Shown here: positions 25,681-37,100 of the stretch, piece after piece | Numbering within the stretch: the stretch's first letter is position 1 | Layout of the letters: every line of letters begins with the position of its first letter | Assembly (NCBI GenBank): GCA_963082875.1 | Contig: OY720101.1 | Span: 12,361,671 to 12,425,670 of the forward strand | Origin: Corella eumyota | Lineage: Eukaryota > Chordata > Ascidiacea > Phlebobranchia > Corellidae | DNA: 64,000 nucleotides | Direction: 5' to 3' | The notes under the pieces: model-generated | Told to the model about the DNA's origin: nothing | Database searches by the model: none | The model's input: only the letters and a program-made list of their open reading frames with translations | Position numbers and translations under genes: made by a program

Positions 25681-25880
25681 CGAAAGGAAAAAATAACAAA
25701 ACGCACGTGGTCCCGCGCCCGAACACGTGGTTCACGCATGATTGCAGAAGAGAAACGTGGGCTGCCGGTAAACAACGCGTTCGCTCATAAGAGGGAGAGG
25801 GAAAAAAGAGGGCGTGCGGTCACGTGATCAAACATGAAAAGTTTTGGGTCGGTTATACATCGTAAACACGTGGTTTTGAT
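25681..25880. promoter_or_regulatory. GC-rich E-box block, candidate enhancer or distal promoter
   Basis: A 200-bp island of higher G+C in a very AT-rich spacer. Four CACGTG motifs are packed into it (25704, 25724, 25821, 25867), the third in the form GGTCACGTGATC. It lies between mex3 and MBD2/3, upstream of mex3 on its strand. The density is far above expectation for the local composition. Regulatory role is inferred. Confidence 0.45.
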
Positions 25881-25945
25881 TTAAGCTTATAGTTAATGCA
25901 TATTTATGTATTCTTATGCGATTTTTTATTAAAATTTACGAAAAA

Positions 25946-26200
25946 CCGACAGCATGGTGTAGTGGTAAGAACCCTTGGCTTTACTACATGAGGTCCTGGG
26001 TTCGATCCCCACTGCTTTCAATGCTGTAGTACCCTTGAGTAAGGCACTTTAAACAGTATAAACTCCTGCTGAGCCAAAACTTAATCAGAAGGTCAATTAT
26101 CTGGAAATATCTCAAACAGTCAACTCAAGACTAGGTTGGAGTAACTGATGTTACTCTATATTTAGGTTGTGTCGACCTTCCCACATCACAGACAAATAAA
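25946..26200 (+). repeat. tRNA-derived SINE, near full length
   Basis: Head CAGCATGGTGTAGTGGTAAG, B-box GGGTTCGATCCCC, middle with CTCCTGCTGAGCC and 3' part with GAGTAACTGATGTTAC and CCCACATCA are all present in order on the plus strand. One of the best-preserved heads in the window. Confidence 0.8.
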
Positions 26201-26589
26201 AATAATTTCAAAAAATATCAGCTGAACCAAAAGTTCATTAAAAACTAGTGAATTACAAAAAAATTTATAATCTCTTAAAAAATACTTTTAAAAATCAACA
26301 ATTTCAAAATTAAATTGACGCCAAGAGTATTTATTTAAGACAACGTTTTTACTAGTATACACACACTTATTAACCTAATATCAGACACATCAACTTGTTT
26401 AAATATTTAACTATCCGTTATACAAACCTGACTATTATGTACTTAATGTGATAAGACTGTTTTAAGTAAAAATTTTAGTAGATAAAATATGTGAATAATT
26501 TTGTATATATATATACTGAAAAAATGTTACGTAACTTTTTGAAATATTGGCATTTTTTATTTGTTTTTTAATGATGTAAAAGGGCTTTA

Positions 26590-26760
26590 ATAACTTTTTA
26601 AACATAGAGTAACATTTGTTACCCTAACCAAGTCTTAAGTTGGCCTTTTTTTTAAGTTGAAAATGTATATAAATAAATAAACAACCTACAGCTTATAAGC
26701 AATGGGGTTTAAACCTTAGACCTCATGCAGTAAAGTCAAGTGCTTTAACAATTTACAATT
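26590..26760 (-). repeat. Decayed tRNA-derived SINE
   Basis: Minus-orientation remnant: the 3' part (AACATAGAGTAACATTTGTT) is clear, while the B-box and head are strongly diverged. Lies just downstream of the MBD2/3 stop. Confidence 0.6.
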
Positions 26761-26810
26761 TTGCTTAACAAAAATGACAAAAAAAAATTAAATTGATGAA
26801 CAACTTACGC

Positions 26811-29800
26811 TTAAGCTAGTAAGACTAGTTCTTGAATTTGAAGATCTCGATTTTTCTCCATTGCTTGTACTAGTCGTTTTCTAGCCGCAATAACCCGATT
26901 TTCTTGTTTTCTAAAATAAAAAATAATTTTATAAAGTTAAAATATTTGGCTATGGTATGTTAAGCAAGGGTCAGAACACTTGGCTTTACTACATGAGGTC
27001 CTGGGTTTGATCCCCACTGCTTTCATATTGTAGCACCCTTAAGTAAGGCGCTATAAATGATATAAATATCCCTAACTGCCAAAGGCGATTCGAGTCTGGG
27101 TCGGAGTAACTGATGTTAATCTATGTTTAGGTTGTAAAGTCGACCTTGCCAACTTAAAGATAAAATGGCATGAAAAATTTGAAATAAATAAAATGTTAAT
27201 ATTTTTGAAATTAAATTGTTACATAAAAATGTTTATACTGACAGTTATAAAATAATATCTACTTAAATATAGTTAGTATTATACCGTATATCGTCTTCTG
27301 AAACGCTGAATGATTTACAAATAGGTTGTTGAGTGTTAAGCCATATACAGGGGTCCTTACTTACTACTGAGGGTTGCCCTGAAAAAAATTTAAAACATTA
27401 ATTTTAATTAATTTTTATTTATCCTCAATACAGAAAAAAATAATTAAAAACACAACGTTAAATTAAAAAAACATAAAGAAGTTAAAGTATATGTAAATAA
27501 AAATTTTTCCTTTAAAATTTAGGTTTGAATATTTAAATTAAATAATTTAAATTTATAAGCGAAAAATAAACTACTTTGGTAATTGTGTATTGACTTAGAA
27601 TACAATAAGCACGCAGACAACAAACTTACCGATAACAGGACCTGACCCAGTATGAAGTTTATTTGCGATTTGTTGAAGGACTTCACTCTCTGATGTATTT
27701 GGACCCACTGCTAAAAAAAATAACAAAATATTTTGTTTTTAATTTTTATTTTTAAATGTAAAAATACTAGTATGATAGTTAAAATTAAATCATCACTACA
27801 TGAAGTACAACATTTGATTCCCAGTGCTTCCATGCAGTAGGTAGTGTTTTTTTCAAGAAAGCTCTATAAAACTCTTGCAGAGCCAAAAACAATCAGCAAT
27901 ATCATGAATAAAATAAATATCGGGCAATATCATGAATAAAATTACATCCCAAACTACTTAAAGTCAATTTAAGATTGGGTCAAGTTTACAAATACTACCT
28001 CATGTTTAGGCTGTATATTTAGCCTTTACACATCAAGAATATAATTGAAAAAAAAAGAAAATCAGCAGATTTTCAATAATTTGACCCATTACAAACTAAA
28101 TCTTTTGACATAAACATAAATCTAGTCTTAATTTATTGCATTGGATAAAATATTGCCAACTTAGCAAAACTATAAGTTAATAATTTTAGACAAAGGTCTT
28201 GCAACTTTGCATTATTACAAACAATTAAGTAAAGAATGTTACAACATGGAAAAAGTGAAAATCTAACTCAGAAGAGTTGGTGTTTTGACAAACCCCTAGA
28301 TGTGAATAAATTTACAAATCATATCAAAAGTCAATTATTTGTCTATGTTTTATTTTTTTTATTTGGTTTTTACCTTGAATAATAGAAGGGAGTTCGATTG
28401 CCTCAATTATATTTTCTGCAACGTCAACAGCTTTTACGTTTAACAATCTTTTCTCTTTAAACAACTAAAATAAAAAAAAAAATATAACAAACAGTTTTTA
28501 AATTTTAAAATTTATTTTATATTTATTTGTTGTTTATGTAGAAAGAACGACATCATAGTCATATTATTTTATTTTTGTTACCCTGACTCAGTCTCAAGTT
28601 GACTCTAACAGTTTAGGATAATATTGCTCATAATAACCCAATATTTAATCTATTGAATTTTGGCTTAGCAAGAGTTTACACTGTTTATAGCGCCTTTCTT
28701 AAAAAGCTACAGTATTGAAGCAGTGGGGATCGAACAGAGAACCTTTTCTAGTGGTCCTGGCCACAACACAATGCCGACAGTTTTATTGAATCATACTAAA
28801 AAATTAAAAAAGTTCATTAGTACCTGTGAAGGGGGTTTTCCTCCTCTCTTAGTACTCTCAACTTTGCTCTTGTGGGCAGCTTGACTTTGAACGTGGTTTG
28901 TTTTCTTGGTGACCGATTGTTTGAACATGGAAGCAGTTTGCCGATTTGGGATGACAGTTTCCGGATCTAAACGTCCATTCTAATAAAGGGAGTTTTTTTT
29001 ATGTATTCTGGTAATGTGTGGGTTCGGTGGCAATGTTAACATGGAATATATTGATAAAAACATGTGCATATTAATAATAATTATTTTATATGACAAGAAA
29101 ATGTTGTTTGTTAAATTATTTAAATTCTTAGTGTCATTACAGCAAAAAATAAATAAAAAAGTTAATAAAATAAAAAGATAAAAAAAGAAAAATTTTAATG
29201 CAAAATTGCATTTCCTAATCACCCTAGATTCTTGTATTGATCGTTTTCGAGCTGTTTTTGTTTTTTCTGAGGAAATTTTCCCAGTTCGATAATCAAAAAA
29301 TGTTAAGTCAATTGAATTTCCCAAAAATCTTATTAATTCAGGTTTGCTTCGAAATCTTTTTCCTTTGGGGCTAAAAAAAAACATAAGCTTAGTAAATTAT
29401 AGTGCTGTCGGCGGTGTGGTATAGTAGTTAGAACAACTCGATTGACAGCTTGGGGTCATTGGTTTAATTTCAAATGCTACCATCTCTAAGCACAGTGGGT
29501 AAGCGGCTATATACGGTGCAACTTTTCGCTGAGCCCAAAAACAATTGGCATGTTAATTATCGAGCAAATATAATGTATTATATCCAAAACTGACTCAAGA
29601 TTGGATCAAAATAACAATGCTACTCTATGTTTAGGCCGTAAACAGCCTTTTCACATTGACAGATTGAGGATAAAGATATATATACAAAATTTAATGAGCA
29701 ATATTTGTATGTTGTGTGTGCATGCATTTAACTGTTTAATGACTATAAAATATTTATATTCTAAAGATTTACTTACCCAATATAGTAGATATCGCTCTTT

Positions 29801-29889
29801 CCTCTTGACAAACCATTTTGTCTGATAACCTCTTCTCTTATCCAACCTGGAGGTAAACCAGTTGCAGAAGTTCTCGTTTTCTCATTCAT
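26811..29889 (-). CDS. mbd2/3: Methyl-CpG-binding domain protein 2/3, 260 aa
   Basis: The chordate MBD2/MBD3 ancestor type, the methyl-CpG-reading subunit of NuRD. Seven minus-strand exons close in frame: 29889-29777, 29370-29223, 28979-28824, 28464-28374, 27710-27630, 27378-27285 and 26910-26811 (TAA). The MBD spans about residues 11-75 (LPPGWIREEV, KGKRFRSKPEL, FLGNSIDLTFFDYRTGK). It is followed by the family linker (NRQTASMFKQSVTK), the intermediate helices (LFKEKRLLNVKAVDVAENI) and WLNTQQPICKSFSVSEDDIR. The protein ends in the coiled-coil KQENRVIAARKRLVQAMEKN, which in vertebrates pairs with p66/GATAD2. Lys31 and Tyr35 keep the MBD2-type residues. The acidic MBD3-like tail is missing, and the protein ends soon after the coiled coil. 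The exon 2 donor (AGG|gtgatt) is weak but phase-consistent. Several introns contain SINEs. Divergent from ORF56/ctr9. Confidence 0.95.
26950..27175 (+). repeat. tRNA-derived SINE in an MBD2/3 intron
   Basis: Plus orientation, antisense to the host gene. B-box GGGTTTGATCCCC, middle TAAGTAAGGCGCTATAAA and 3' motif GTCGGAGTAACTGATGTTA are present. Its B-box region, GAGGTCCTGGGTTTGAT followed by CCCCACTGCT, is the closest match in the window to the ctr9 minisatellite unit. Confidence 0.75.
27795..28045 (+). repeat. Decayed tRNA-derived SINE in an MBD2/3 intron
   Basis: Plus orientation. Recognisable as ACATTTGATTCCCAGTGCT (B-box region), CTCTTGCAGAGCC and a degraded 3' part near AAGATTGGGTCAAG. 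Heavily diverged, so probably old. Confidence 0.6.
28575..28795 (-). repeat. tRNA-derived SINE in an MBD2/3 intron
   Basis: Minus orientation, same sense as the host gene. Plus-strand landmarks TTACCCTGACTCAGTCTCAA, GCAAGAGTTTACACTGTTTA and CAGTGGGGATCGAAC mark the reversed 3' part, middle and B-box. Confidence 0.7.
29407..29700 (+). repeat. tRNA-derived SINE in MBD2/3 intron 1
   Basis: Plus orientation, antisense to the host gene. Head GGCGGTGTGGTATAGTAG, decayed B-box region, GCTGAGCCC and the 3' part CTACTCTATGTTTAGGCCGT are present in order. Confidence 0.7.
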
Positions 29890-30396
29890 TTTATAAATTT
29901 AAGATTCCAGTTTCAACAAAAATTAACCCGCTATAGATGTAGCGCACTAACCTAAAACTACAAAACTAAAATTATATTAAAAAAGGTTTAATAGGTAGTT
30001 TGTTTTTAAGTTAAGTTATGATAGTTTTATAACAACTTTTATTTTCCATTTTTGAAACTTGCGATTCGTAAAGCAATGCAATACAAGTAAATAGTAAACA
30101 CTTTTTTTAGTGTAAGTAACTACTATATACTTTATCTTATTAAAAAAACTTAAAAATGTTGTTTTAACAAAAAAACTATACAATTTTATATTACAATTTT
30201 TAAATTTATTTTTACAATAATTTTATTTAGATTTATGTAAAATTAGAATTGCGGAGTTCCGAGTTCTCGGAGTAAGACGGTGGGTGAGTGTAAATTTTGT
30301 AAAAAAAATCCACAACACTGGTTTAATGCCAATAATAGGTTAGTGTTAAGCTTAAACATTAAAAAAGTATTAAAGTTATGTTTTGTTTGGGAATGG
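29890..30396. other. Divergent upstream region of MBD2/3 and the ORF56-ctr9 pair
   Basis: About 500 bp of AT-rich spacer left of the SINE at 30397. Must contain the MBD2/3 promoter. No distinctive core promoter motif could be singled out. Confidence 0.4.
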
Positions 30397-30760
30397 TCCG
30401 GCAGCGTGGTGTAGTGGTAAGAACGCTTGCTACACCACACATGAGGTCGTGGGTTCAATCCCCACTGATCTCATGCTGAAGCGCCCTTGAGTAATGCGCT
30501 ATAAACGGTATGAACTCCTGCTGAGCCTGCACTTAATCAGCAGCATAATTACCGGGCAATTATAATCTATATAATATCCCAAACTGCTAAAGGCAACTCG
30601 AGACTGGGTCGGAGTAACAGTTGTTACTCTATGTTTAAGTCGTGCATTCGATTTTCCCACATCGAGGATATGTTTAAGTTATGTTTAAGTTAAGCTATGT
30701 TTAAGTCGCGCATTTGAATTTCTCACATTAAGAAAAGATATACAAAAAAAAACGGATAAC
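30397..30760 (+). repeat. tRNA-derived SINE with duplicated 3' tail
   Basis: Near full-length copy: GGCAGCGTGGTGTAGTGGTA head, GGGTTCAATCCCC B-box, CTCCTGCTGAGCC middle, GAGACTGGGTCGGAGTAAC 3' part. After the terminal CCCACATCGAGG motif the tail segment (TATGTTTAAG ... GCATTTGAATTTCTCACAT) is repeated, suggesting a local duplication or a second, truncated insertion. Lies 140 bp before ORF56. Confidence 0.8.
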
Positions 30761-30898
30761 ATTGGCGGATACCCATCGTAAACCTTTCGGTTCCGCTTTA
30801 TTCCGCATCTAGGACCTCTTTTGGAAATCCATAATTTTACTAAATTCACATTTTTGTATTTTTAAAAAACATTTTTGTTGGATTTTTCTCAAAGTTTA

Positions 30899-31069
30899 AT
30901 GGGAGAGATAAAGGACTGGTGGGCTACTTTACCTGGACGAAAAAAGTTAGGTTATGGTGTCTCTGCAGTGCTTTTAGTAGCAACGTTTTCTCTGCATATG
31001 TACAACCAGAGAAAATTTGTCTACGATCCTTCGAAAAAGAAAGTTAAAGTTTCTAAGTGGGACACCTAA
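30899..31069 (+). CDS. 56-aa single-pass membrane protein, first cistron ahead of ctr9
   Basis: ATG at 30899 opens a 57-codon ORF (with stop) in one exon. The protein starts MGEIKDWWATLPGRKK. It has one hydrophobic segment at about residues 18-34 (LGYGVSAVLLVATFSLH) and a basic C-terminal tail (YDPSKKKVKVSKWDT). The layout and the 'LGYGV' stretch loosely recall the small mitochondrial assembly protein COX16, but the similarity is too short to claim. A pyrimidine-rich run ending in AG, five bases before the ATG (TTTTTCTCAAAG), could be a cis or spliced-leader acceptor. The stop is only 41 nt from the ctr9 ATG, which is the spacing of tunicate operons. That it is translated is inferred from the clean membrane-protein layout and tight spacing. 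Confidence 0.6.
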   Translation: MGEIKDWWATLPGRKKLGYGVSAVLLVATFSLHMYNQRKFVYDPSKKKVKVSKWDT

Positions 31070-31110
31070 TTTTCCTTTATTTTATCATTAAATTATCCTA
31101 AAAAAACAAC

Positions 31111-34100
31111 ATGGCAACTTCAGTAGAAATTCCTTTAAGGGACACGGATGAGGTACTGAAATTTTAAATTTTTTTAAAGCGTAACTTTTTCTTATAGATA
31201 TATATAATTTTTGATTTTTTTATTCTTAATGTCGACTTTTTTACTTAAACATAGAGCAATATTTGTTACCCCGACCCAGTCTCGCATTGGTTATGACTGT
31301 TTAGGATATAATTTTTTTTATTGTTTATAATTTTTAAAAAGTAACCTGCCAAATGTTTTTTAGCAATTTACTTTCCGCTAAAAAACAGAAGCAGTGGGGA
31401 TCAAACTCGGGACCCTATAACGAGAAGCCTATTATTCTTACCAATACACCACCCTGCCATCATTCGTTTGTTTACTATATTAAAAATATTTTTGTTTATT
31501 TCTATTTCAGGTTATTGAATTGGATTTGGCACAACTGCCTGATGGTGAAGAAGTACTGGGTATCTTAAAGCAAGAAAATACAACTTTAAATATCTGGCTC
31601 ACACTTGCTGTAAGAAAAATTTTAATTTAAATATTTAAATTAAAATAATATGTTTTATTACAAAAGCTAAGTTGCTAACAGTAAAACAAGATATTTTATG
31701 CAGTATATATATTTTATAATTGTCATTTAATTAACTTTATTATTTATAATTATATATTTTTCTTTTATGTAGTATGTATAGCATTTTCTTTTAAGTAGTA
31801 TATATATATTTGTTTTTTTGTGCACTCTGCTTTTTAAATTGTAAGAAAAGGTTATTACACAAAGTATATACTTTACTGTGAAAAATTTAAATAAAATTTT
31901 TAATTAAAGTTGGAATATTACAAGCAAGGCAAAGTTAATGATTTTGTTCAAATTTTGGAAACAGCTCGAACCGGTGCAAATTTGGATTATACCAACCATG
32001 AAAAAGACCAGGTAACTTATCAAGAACATTATTCCAAATTAAAAAAAAAAGTCTAATTCAACTATCTAAGGTATAGGTGGGATTTAAACTTGATACCTCT
32101 TAGTCTGTAAAAAAATTCTTACCAAAAAAGTTTTTTTTAAATTTGATTTAAATGTGCAAGTTAATTTTACTAAAATTAGAGTTGTTATGTTTTATGACAG
32201 ATGACATGCCTTGACACACTGGCCGCCTATTACGTGGCACAAGCCAGGTCAGAGAAAAACAAGGACCAACGAACCGAGTTGTTTATGCAAGCTACCCAAC
32301 TTTATACGATGGCTGATAAGATCATTATGTACGACCAGGTATGTTGAAACTTGTACTTATATATTTATTAATATTGTATAATTTTGAACCCTGAATAGTC
32401 TATATAAAATAGACCTTGGTAGACAATATATATATAATATATGTCCAATTTAAAGGTATAGAATATATAAAATCATGGTGCCTTGGTGAGAACACTTGGA
32501 TTACATGAGGTCTTACGTTCAATTCCCATTGCTTTAATACTTTAGTGGTTTTACTTAATATTATTCGAAACTGCTAAAGTTAATTTTAAACTTGGTTAGA
32601 GTAACTTATGTTAAACTATTTCTGGAACCACTTAGTAAAGTGGTTATAAATTTCTGAAGAACAAAAATAAACCAGCAGATTAATCATGGGTCAATTTTAA
32701 TCAAGGATATCCTAAACTGCTAAAGTTAACTGAATAAAGATAACAACTTTCCCTTTACATTTAAGAACCATTTGCTTGGGCGTGCCTGTTTCTGCCTTCT
32801 TGAAGGTGACAAGATGGATCAAGCTGATGCCCAGTTTAACTTTGTCATGAACCAGTCTCCGGATAACTTACCATCGTTATTAGGTAAAGCTTGTATCTCA
32901 TTCAACAAGAAAGATTATAAAGGATCGCTGGCATATTATAAGAAGGCTTTGAGGACCAATCCAAATTGCCCAGGTAGAGCTTAAAGTTATATTTTTTTGT
33001 GAAAAAATAAGTTAAAATATTTATCTTCTAGAAAATTTAATTTACTAAAAAATATTTAGACTTAACTTGTCAAAATTTATTTTTTAAATTTGTGGTATTT
33101 TAGAATATGTCAATAAATGCTTTATAAATATAAACTAAATAAATTAATGCACTAAAAAGATGGTTTCAGTGGGTATTAAACCCTAGGCCTTAGGTGTTAA
33201 ATGTTAAATTTACGTTGCCCCACTGTCAATAAATTAATCTTATTTTACAGTTTTTTTGTACTTAAAAAAAATATTCAATATCATTTTATATTTTTTTTTA
33301 GCTGATGTTAGATTGGGTATGGGTCATTGTTTTTATAAGTTAAACAAGATGGAAAAGGCCAGGCAAGCATTTCAGAGAACTTTAGATTTGGATCCCAGTT
33401 CTGTTGGTGCCTTGGTTGGGATTGCTTTACTTGATCTTAACAACAAAGATGTAAGAAAATTATAATTAGAATTTTTTTTTATAAAATAAGATTTTTATGT
33501 TAGGATAATATGTCAACAATAAATATATGCCTATAATAATTTACCCTGCACCACAATAGTAAGTTTTTTTTATTTTAAATGTCTTTGTATTCGACTTGCA
33601 TATATACTTTGTCTACTAAGGTTCATTAAATTTGTTAAGTTTAATTGATGTAAAACAGTATGTTATTTATGTAAAGACTCGCAAGACTTTTTTATAAAAG
33701 TTACTCCGTGTATAGATCGTTATGCCATTCTTTCCACATAGAGAATAAACAAATGCAGTAAAAAGTACTTTACAACAACATTTAAAAAAAAATTTTTGTA
33801 CTTTTATATATAGGTTGACTCGATTAGGAATGGAATAAAATTGTTATCGAAGGGTTATCAAATTGATCCCAGCAATCCAATGGTTCTAAACCACCTTGCC
33901 AACCATTTCTTCTTTAAAAAAGTAACTTTAAAAAGATATATAAAATTCATAATACTATACTTTAAAAAAATTTTTAAATAAATACATTTTCAATTTTTAA
34001 ATCCTTATTTAAATTATGAAACCCTATTTTTTTAGGATTACGAAAAAGTTCAACATTTAGCCCTTCATGCTTTTCACAACACTGAAAATGAATCAATTCA

Positions 34101-37100
34101 AGCAGAAAGTTGCTACCAACTTGCCCGGAGTTTTCATATCCAGGTAAAAAAGTACCTACCTTATTATATTCTTGCAAATTTTCAAAAAAAATTTAAAAAT
34201 GTTCTTTTTCTTTTTTTGTGTAGGGTGATTATGATCAAGCCTTTCAATATTACTACCAAGCCACTCAATTTGCTTCTACAACCTTTGTATTGCCTTATTA
34301 TGGATTAGGCCAGATGTATATTTATAAGGGGGACCAGCAAGACAGAGAAAGGGTAAGAAAAGAAAAAAATAGCATCCTAATTATTTTTAAGCCTACATTT
34401 AAAAAATTTTGAGTAAAAAAATTGGCAAAAAACTCTAAATTTAAGTAATTTTATTTGGTAAAATATCTGAATTTGAGTAATTTTACCTGGCAAAATAATC
34501 TAAATTTGAGTAATTTTAATTTTACTTGAAAAAAAAATCTGAATTTGAGTTTTTTTTTATTGGCAAAAAATCTATATTAGGATAATTTTACCTGGCAAAA
34601 CATGCCGGCAAAGGAAATCAAACCAAAACCTTCCGAACTATAAACGTAATTTTATAATTAAAACAACAAGTTATATCTATTTAAATGTAAAATTTTGTAT
34701 TTTAGGCTGCTGAGTGTTTTGAAAAAGTTTTAAAAGCCTACCCTAATAATTACGAAACCATGAAGATATTAGGATCACTTTATGCTCAGTTTGATCAACC
34801 TGATAAACAAGAACTTGCCAAAAAACATCTCAAAAAGGTAAAAATTAAATTTGTATTTAAAAAATTGTAAAAAAAAAACAAAAAAACCTGGCAAATATTT
34901 TGAAATTTATGGTAAAATATGCCTTCTTAAAATATGTGTTAAAAACTCCCTATAAAACTTGAAATATGCATTCGAAACCCTATATAATCCTTAATATATA
35001 CTTATGGGATTGTTTTTGAGAGGTATGCCATTAAAGAAAATTTAAAAATTAAATTTCTGAAATAAATTTTTATTCAAATTTTTTTTAAGGTCACTGAACA
35101 ATATCCTGACGATGTAGAAGCTTGGATCGAACTTGCCCATCTTCTTGAGCGCCAACAATCAACATCTGGTAGTGGCTCTGCAGCTGCCACAGACGGCGTA
35201 CAGGGTGCCTTGGCAGCATATGGCACTGCCACGTCACTAGTACGTGACAGAGTCCAAGCCGATGTGCCGCCAGAGATTTTGAATAATATTGCCGCTTTGC
35301 ATTTTAGGCTGGGAAATCTGAATGAAGCCAAGGTAAATTTATTAGTAATTTTTTTTTTCTAAACTTTCTTAAAGTCCTATCCTGGCAATTTTTTTACTTA
35401 AAACTTGATAAAATTGATGTCACTGAACACAAAAATTGTTTTAGCTTCAAACAATTTTATTTATTTTTTAAGATAAACAACTTTTAAAAAAAATTTAATT
35501 AAATTAAAAAAAAGAATAGAAAAGCCCTGTTTGTGATGACGTAGAAAGTACTAGCTTGTATACACTCACTACACCAACTTAGTACTTTTTATGTCACACA
35601 AAAAAATATGGTAACCTGATATTTAGTGTTTAATATTTCCAGTATTTTTGAAAATTAAATTGTAAGTACCACAGACATTTTTTAAAGGTTCTAAAGCCAT
35701 TTTATGATTCAGTGTCAACCATACTAACATGCTATATACATCACTTATAAAATTGCAAAACTCTCTAATATAGCTTGTTAATTTTTCTAAATTGCCCAAA
35801 TTTTTGTGTAATTTTTAAGAAATTAAAGTATATTTTTTTTTGATTTTAGAAATATTATGAGGTTGCTTTAAAAAGATGCGAAGAGGAATCAACTCATGAT
35901 GCCCTCTATTATCAATCTATCATGGTAACCATGCAATATAACTTGGGAAGATTATGTGAAGAAATGTTTCAGTTTGAAGATGCTGTAGACCATTATAAGA
36001 ACATTTTAAGACAGCATCCAAACTATATCGACTGTAAGTGAACTTTAAATGAAATGTTTAAAATTTATTTTTAGAGAAATTTAGTTAAAAAATTTTCCTT
36101 TTCAAAATAGAAAAAAAATTGTTCGAAATTTTAAACATTTTTTTTTAGGTTATTTAAGACTGGGTTGCATGGCAAGAGACAGAGGTCAAATTTATGAGGC
36201 ATCAGAATGGTTTAAAGAAGCTTTGCAGATTAACCAGGTTTTTTAAATAGCCTATTTAAAAAAAACGTTGAAAAAAACAAAAAAATATTTTTTTGTTTTT
36301 TTCAACGTTTTTTTTAAATAGGCTATTTAAAAAAAAAACGTTTAAAAAAACAAAAAAATAAGACCCCTAAAAAAATATTTTTTAATTTTTTTTTCAAACT
36401 ATTTTTCTACTTCAGGAGCAGCCTGATGCTTGGTCCCTGATTGGAAATCTTCATCTTTCCAAACAAGAGTGGGGTCCTGGACAAAAGAAATTTGAGCGAA
36501 TACTAAAGCACGAGAAAACTCAACATGATGCTTACTCCATGCTTGCTCTGGGTAATGTTTGGCTGCAAACTCTGCATAATCCTACAAGAGACAAAGAAAA
36601 GGTTCATAAAAAAAATTTTGATTAAATTTTTTAATATTGTGATAACATTTAATTGTTATTAAGGATTTCAAATACAAACTTAATTTAAAACAAAACAACA
36701 TACCAACAGCGGGTATCGAACCTAACACCTAAAACTAACTACTTTGCAGGAAAAGCGCCACCAGGACAGAGCTCTTGCTATGTACAAACAAGTTTTAAGA
36801 AATGATTCAAAGAATATATTTGCTGCTAATGGTATAGGAGCAGTGTTAGCTCATAAGGGATATATTAGGGAGGCTAGAGACATTTTCGCACAAGTAAGAC
36901 TAAAGTGTAATTTAATTAAAATTAAATAAGGTTTTTTATTATTTTGGCTTGGCTATGTTTTTGTAAATTTAATATGGCCTTTTTTAAAATTTTACTATCA
37001 TTTATTTTCTGTTTTTATTTTTTTAATATTTATTTATTTTTGATGTGAAAAGGCTGACTTTACAGCCTAAACATAGAGTAACTTTAGTTACCCTGACCAA

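Noticed and set aside
25946-26020. Genuine tRNA gene
   Set aside because: A- and B-box-like motifs are present, but no cloverleaf with an acceptor stem could be drawn, and the sequence continues into the conserved SINE body.
28980-29384. 134-codon ORF as a separate protein
   Set aside because: Its N-terminal half is MBD2/3 exon 2. The rest is intron read-through of low-complexity Phe/Leu/Ile codons.
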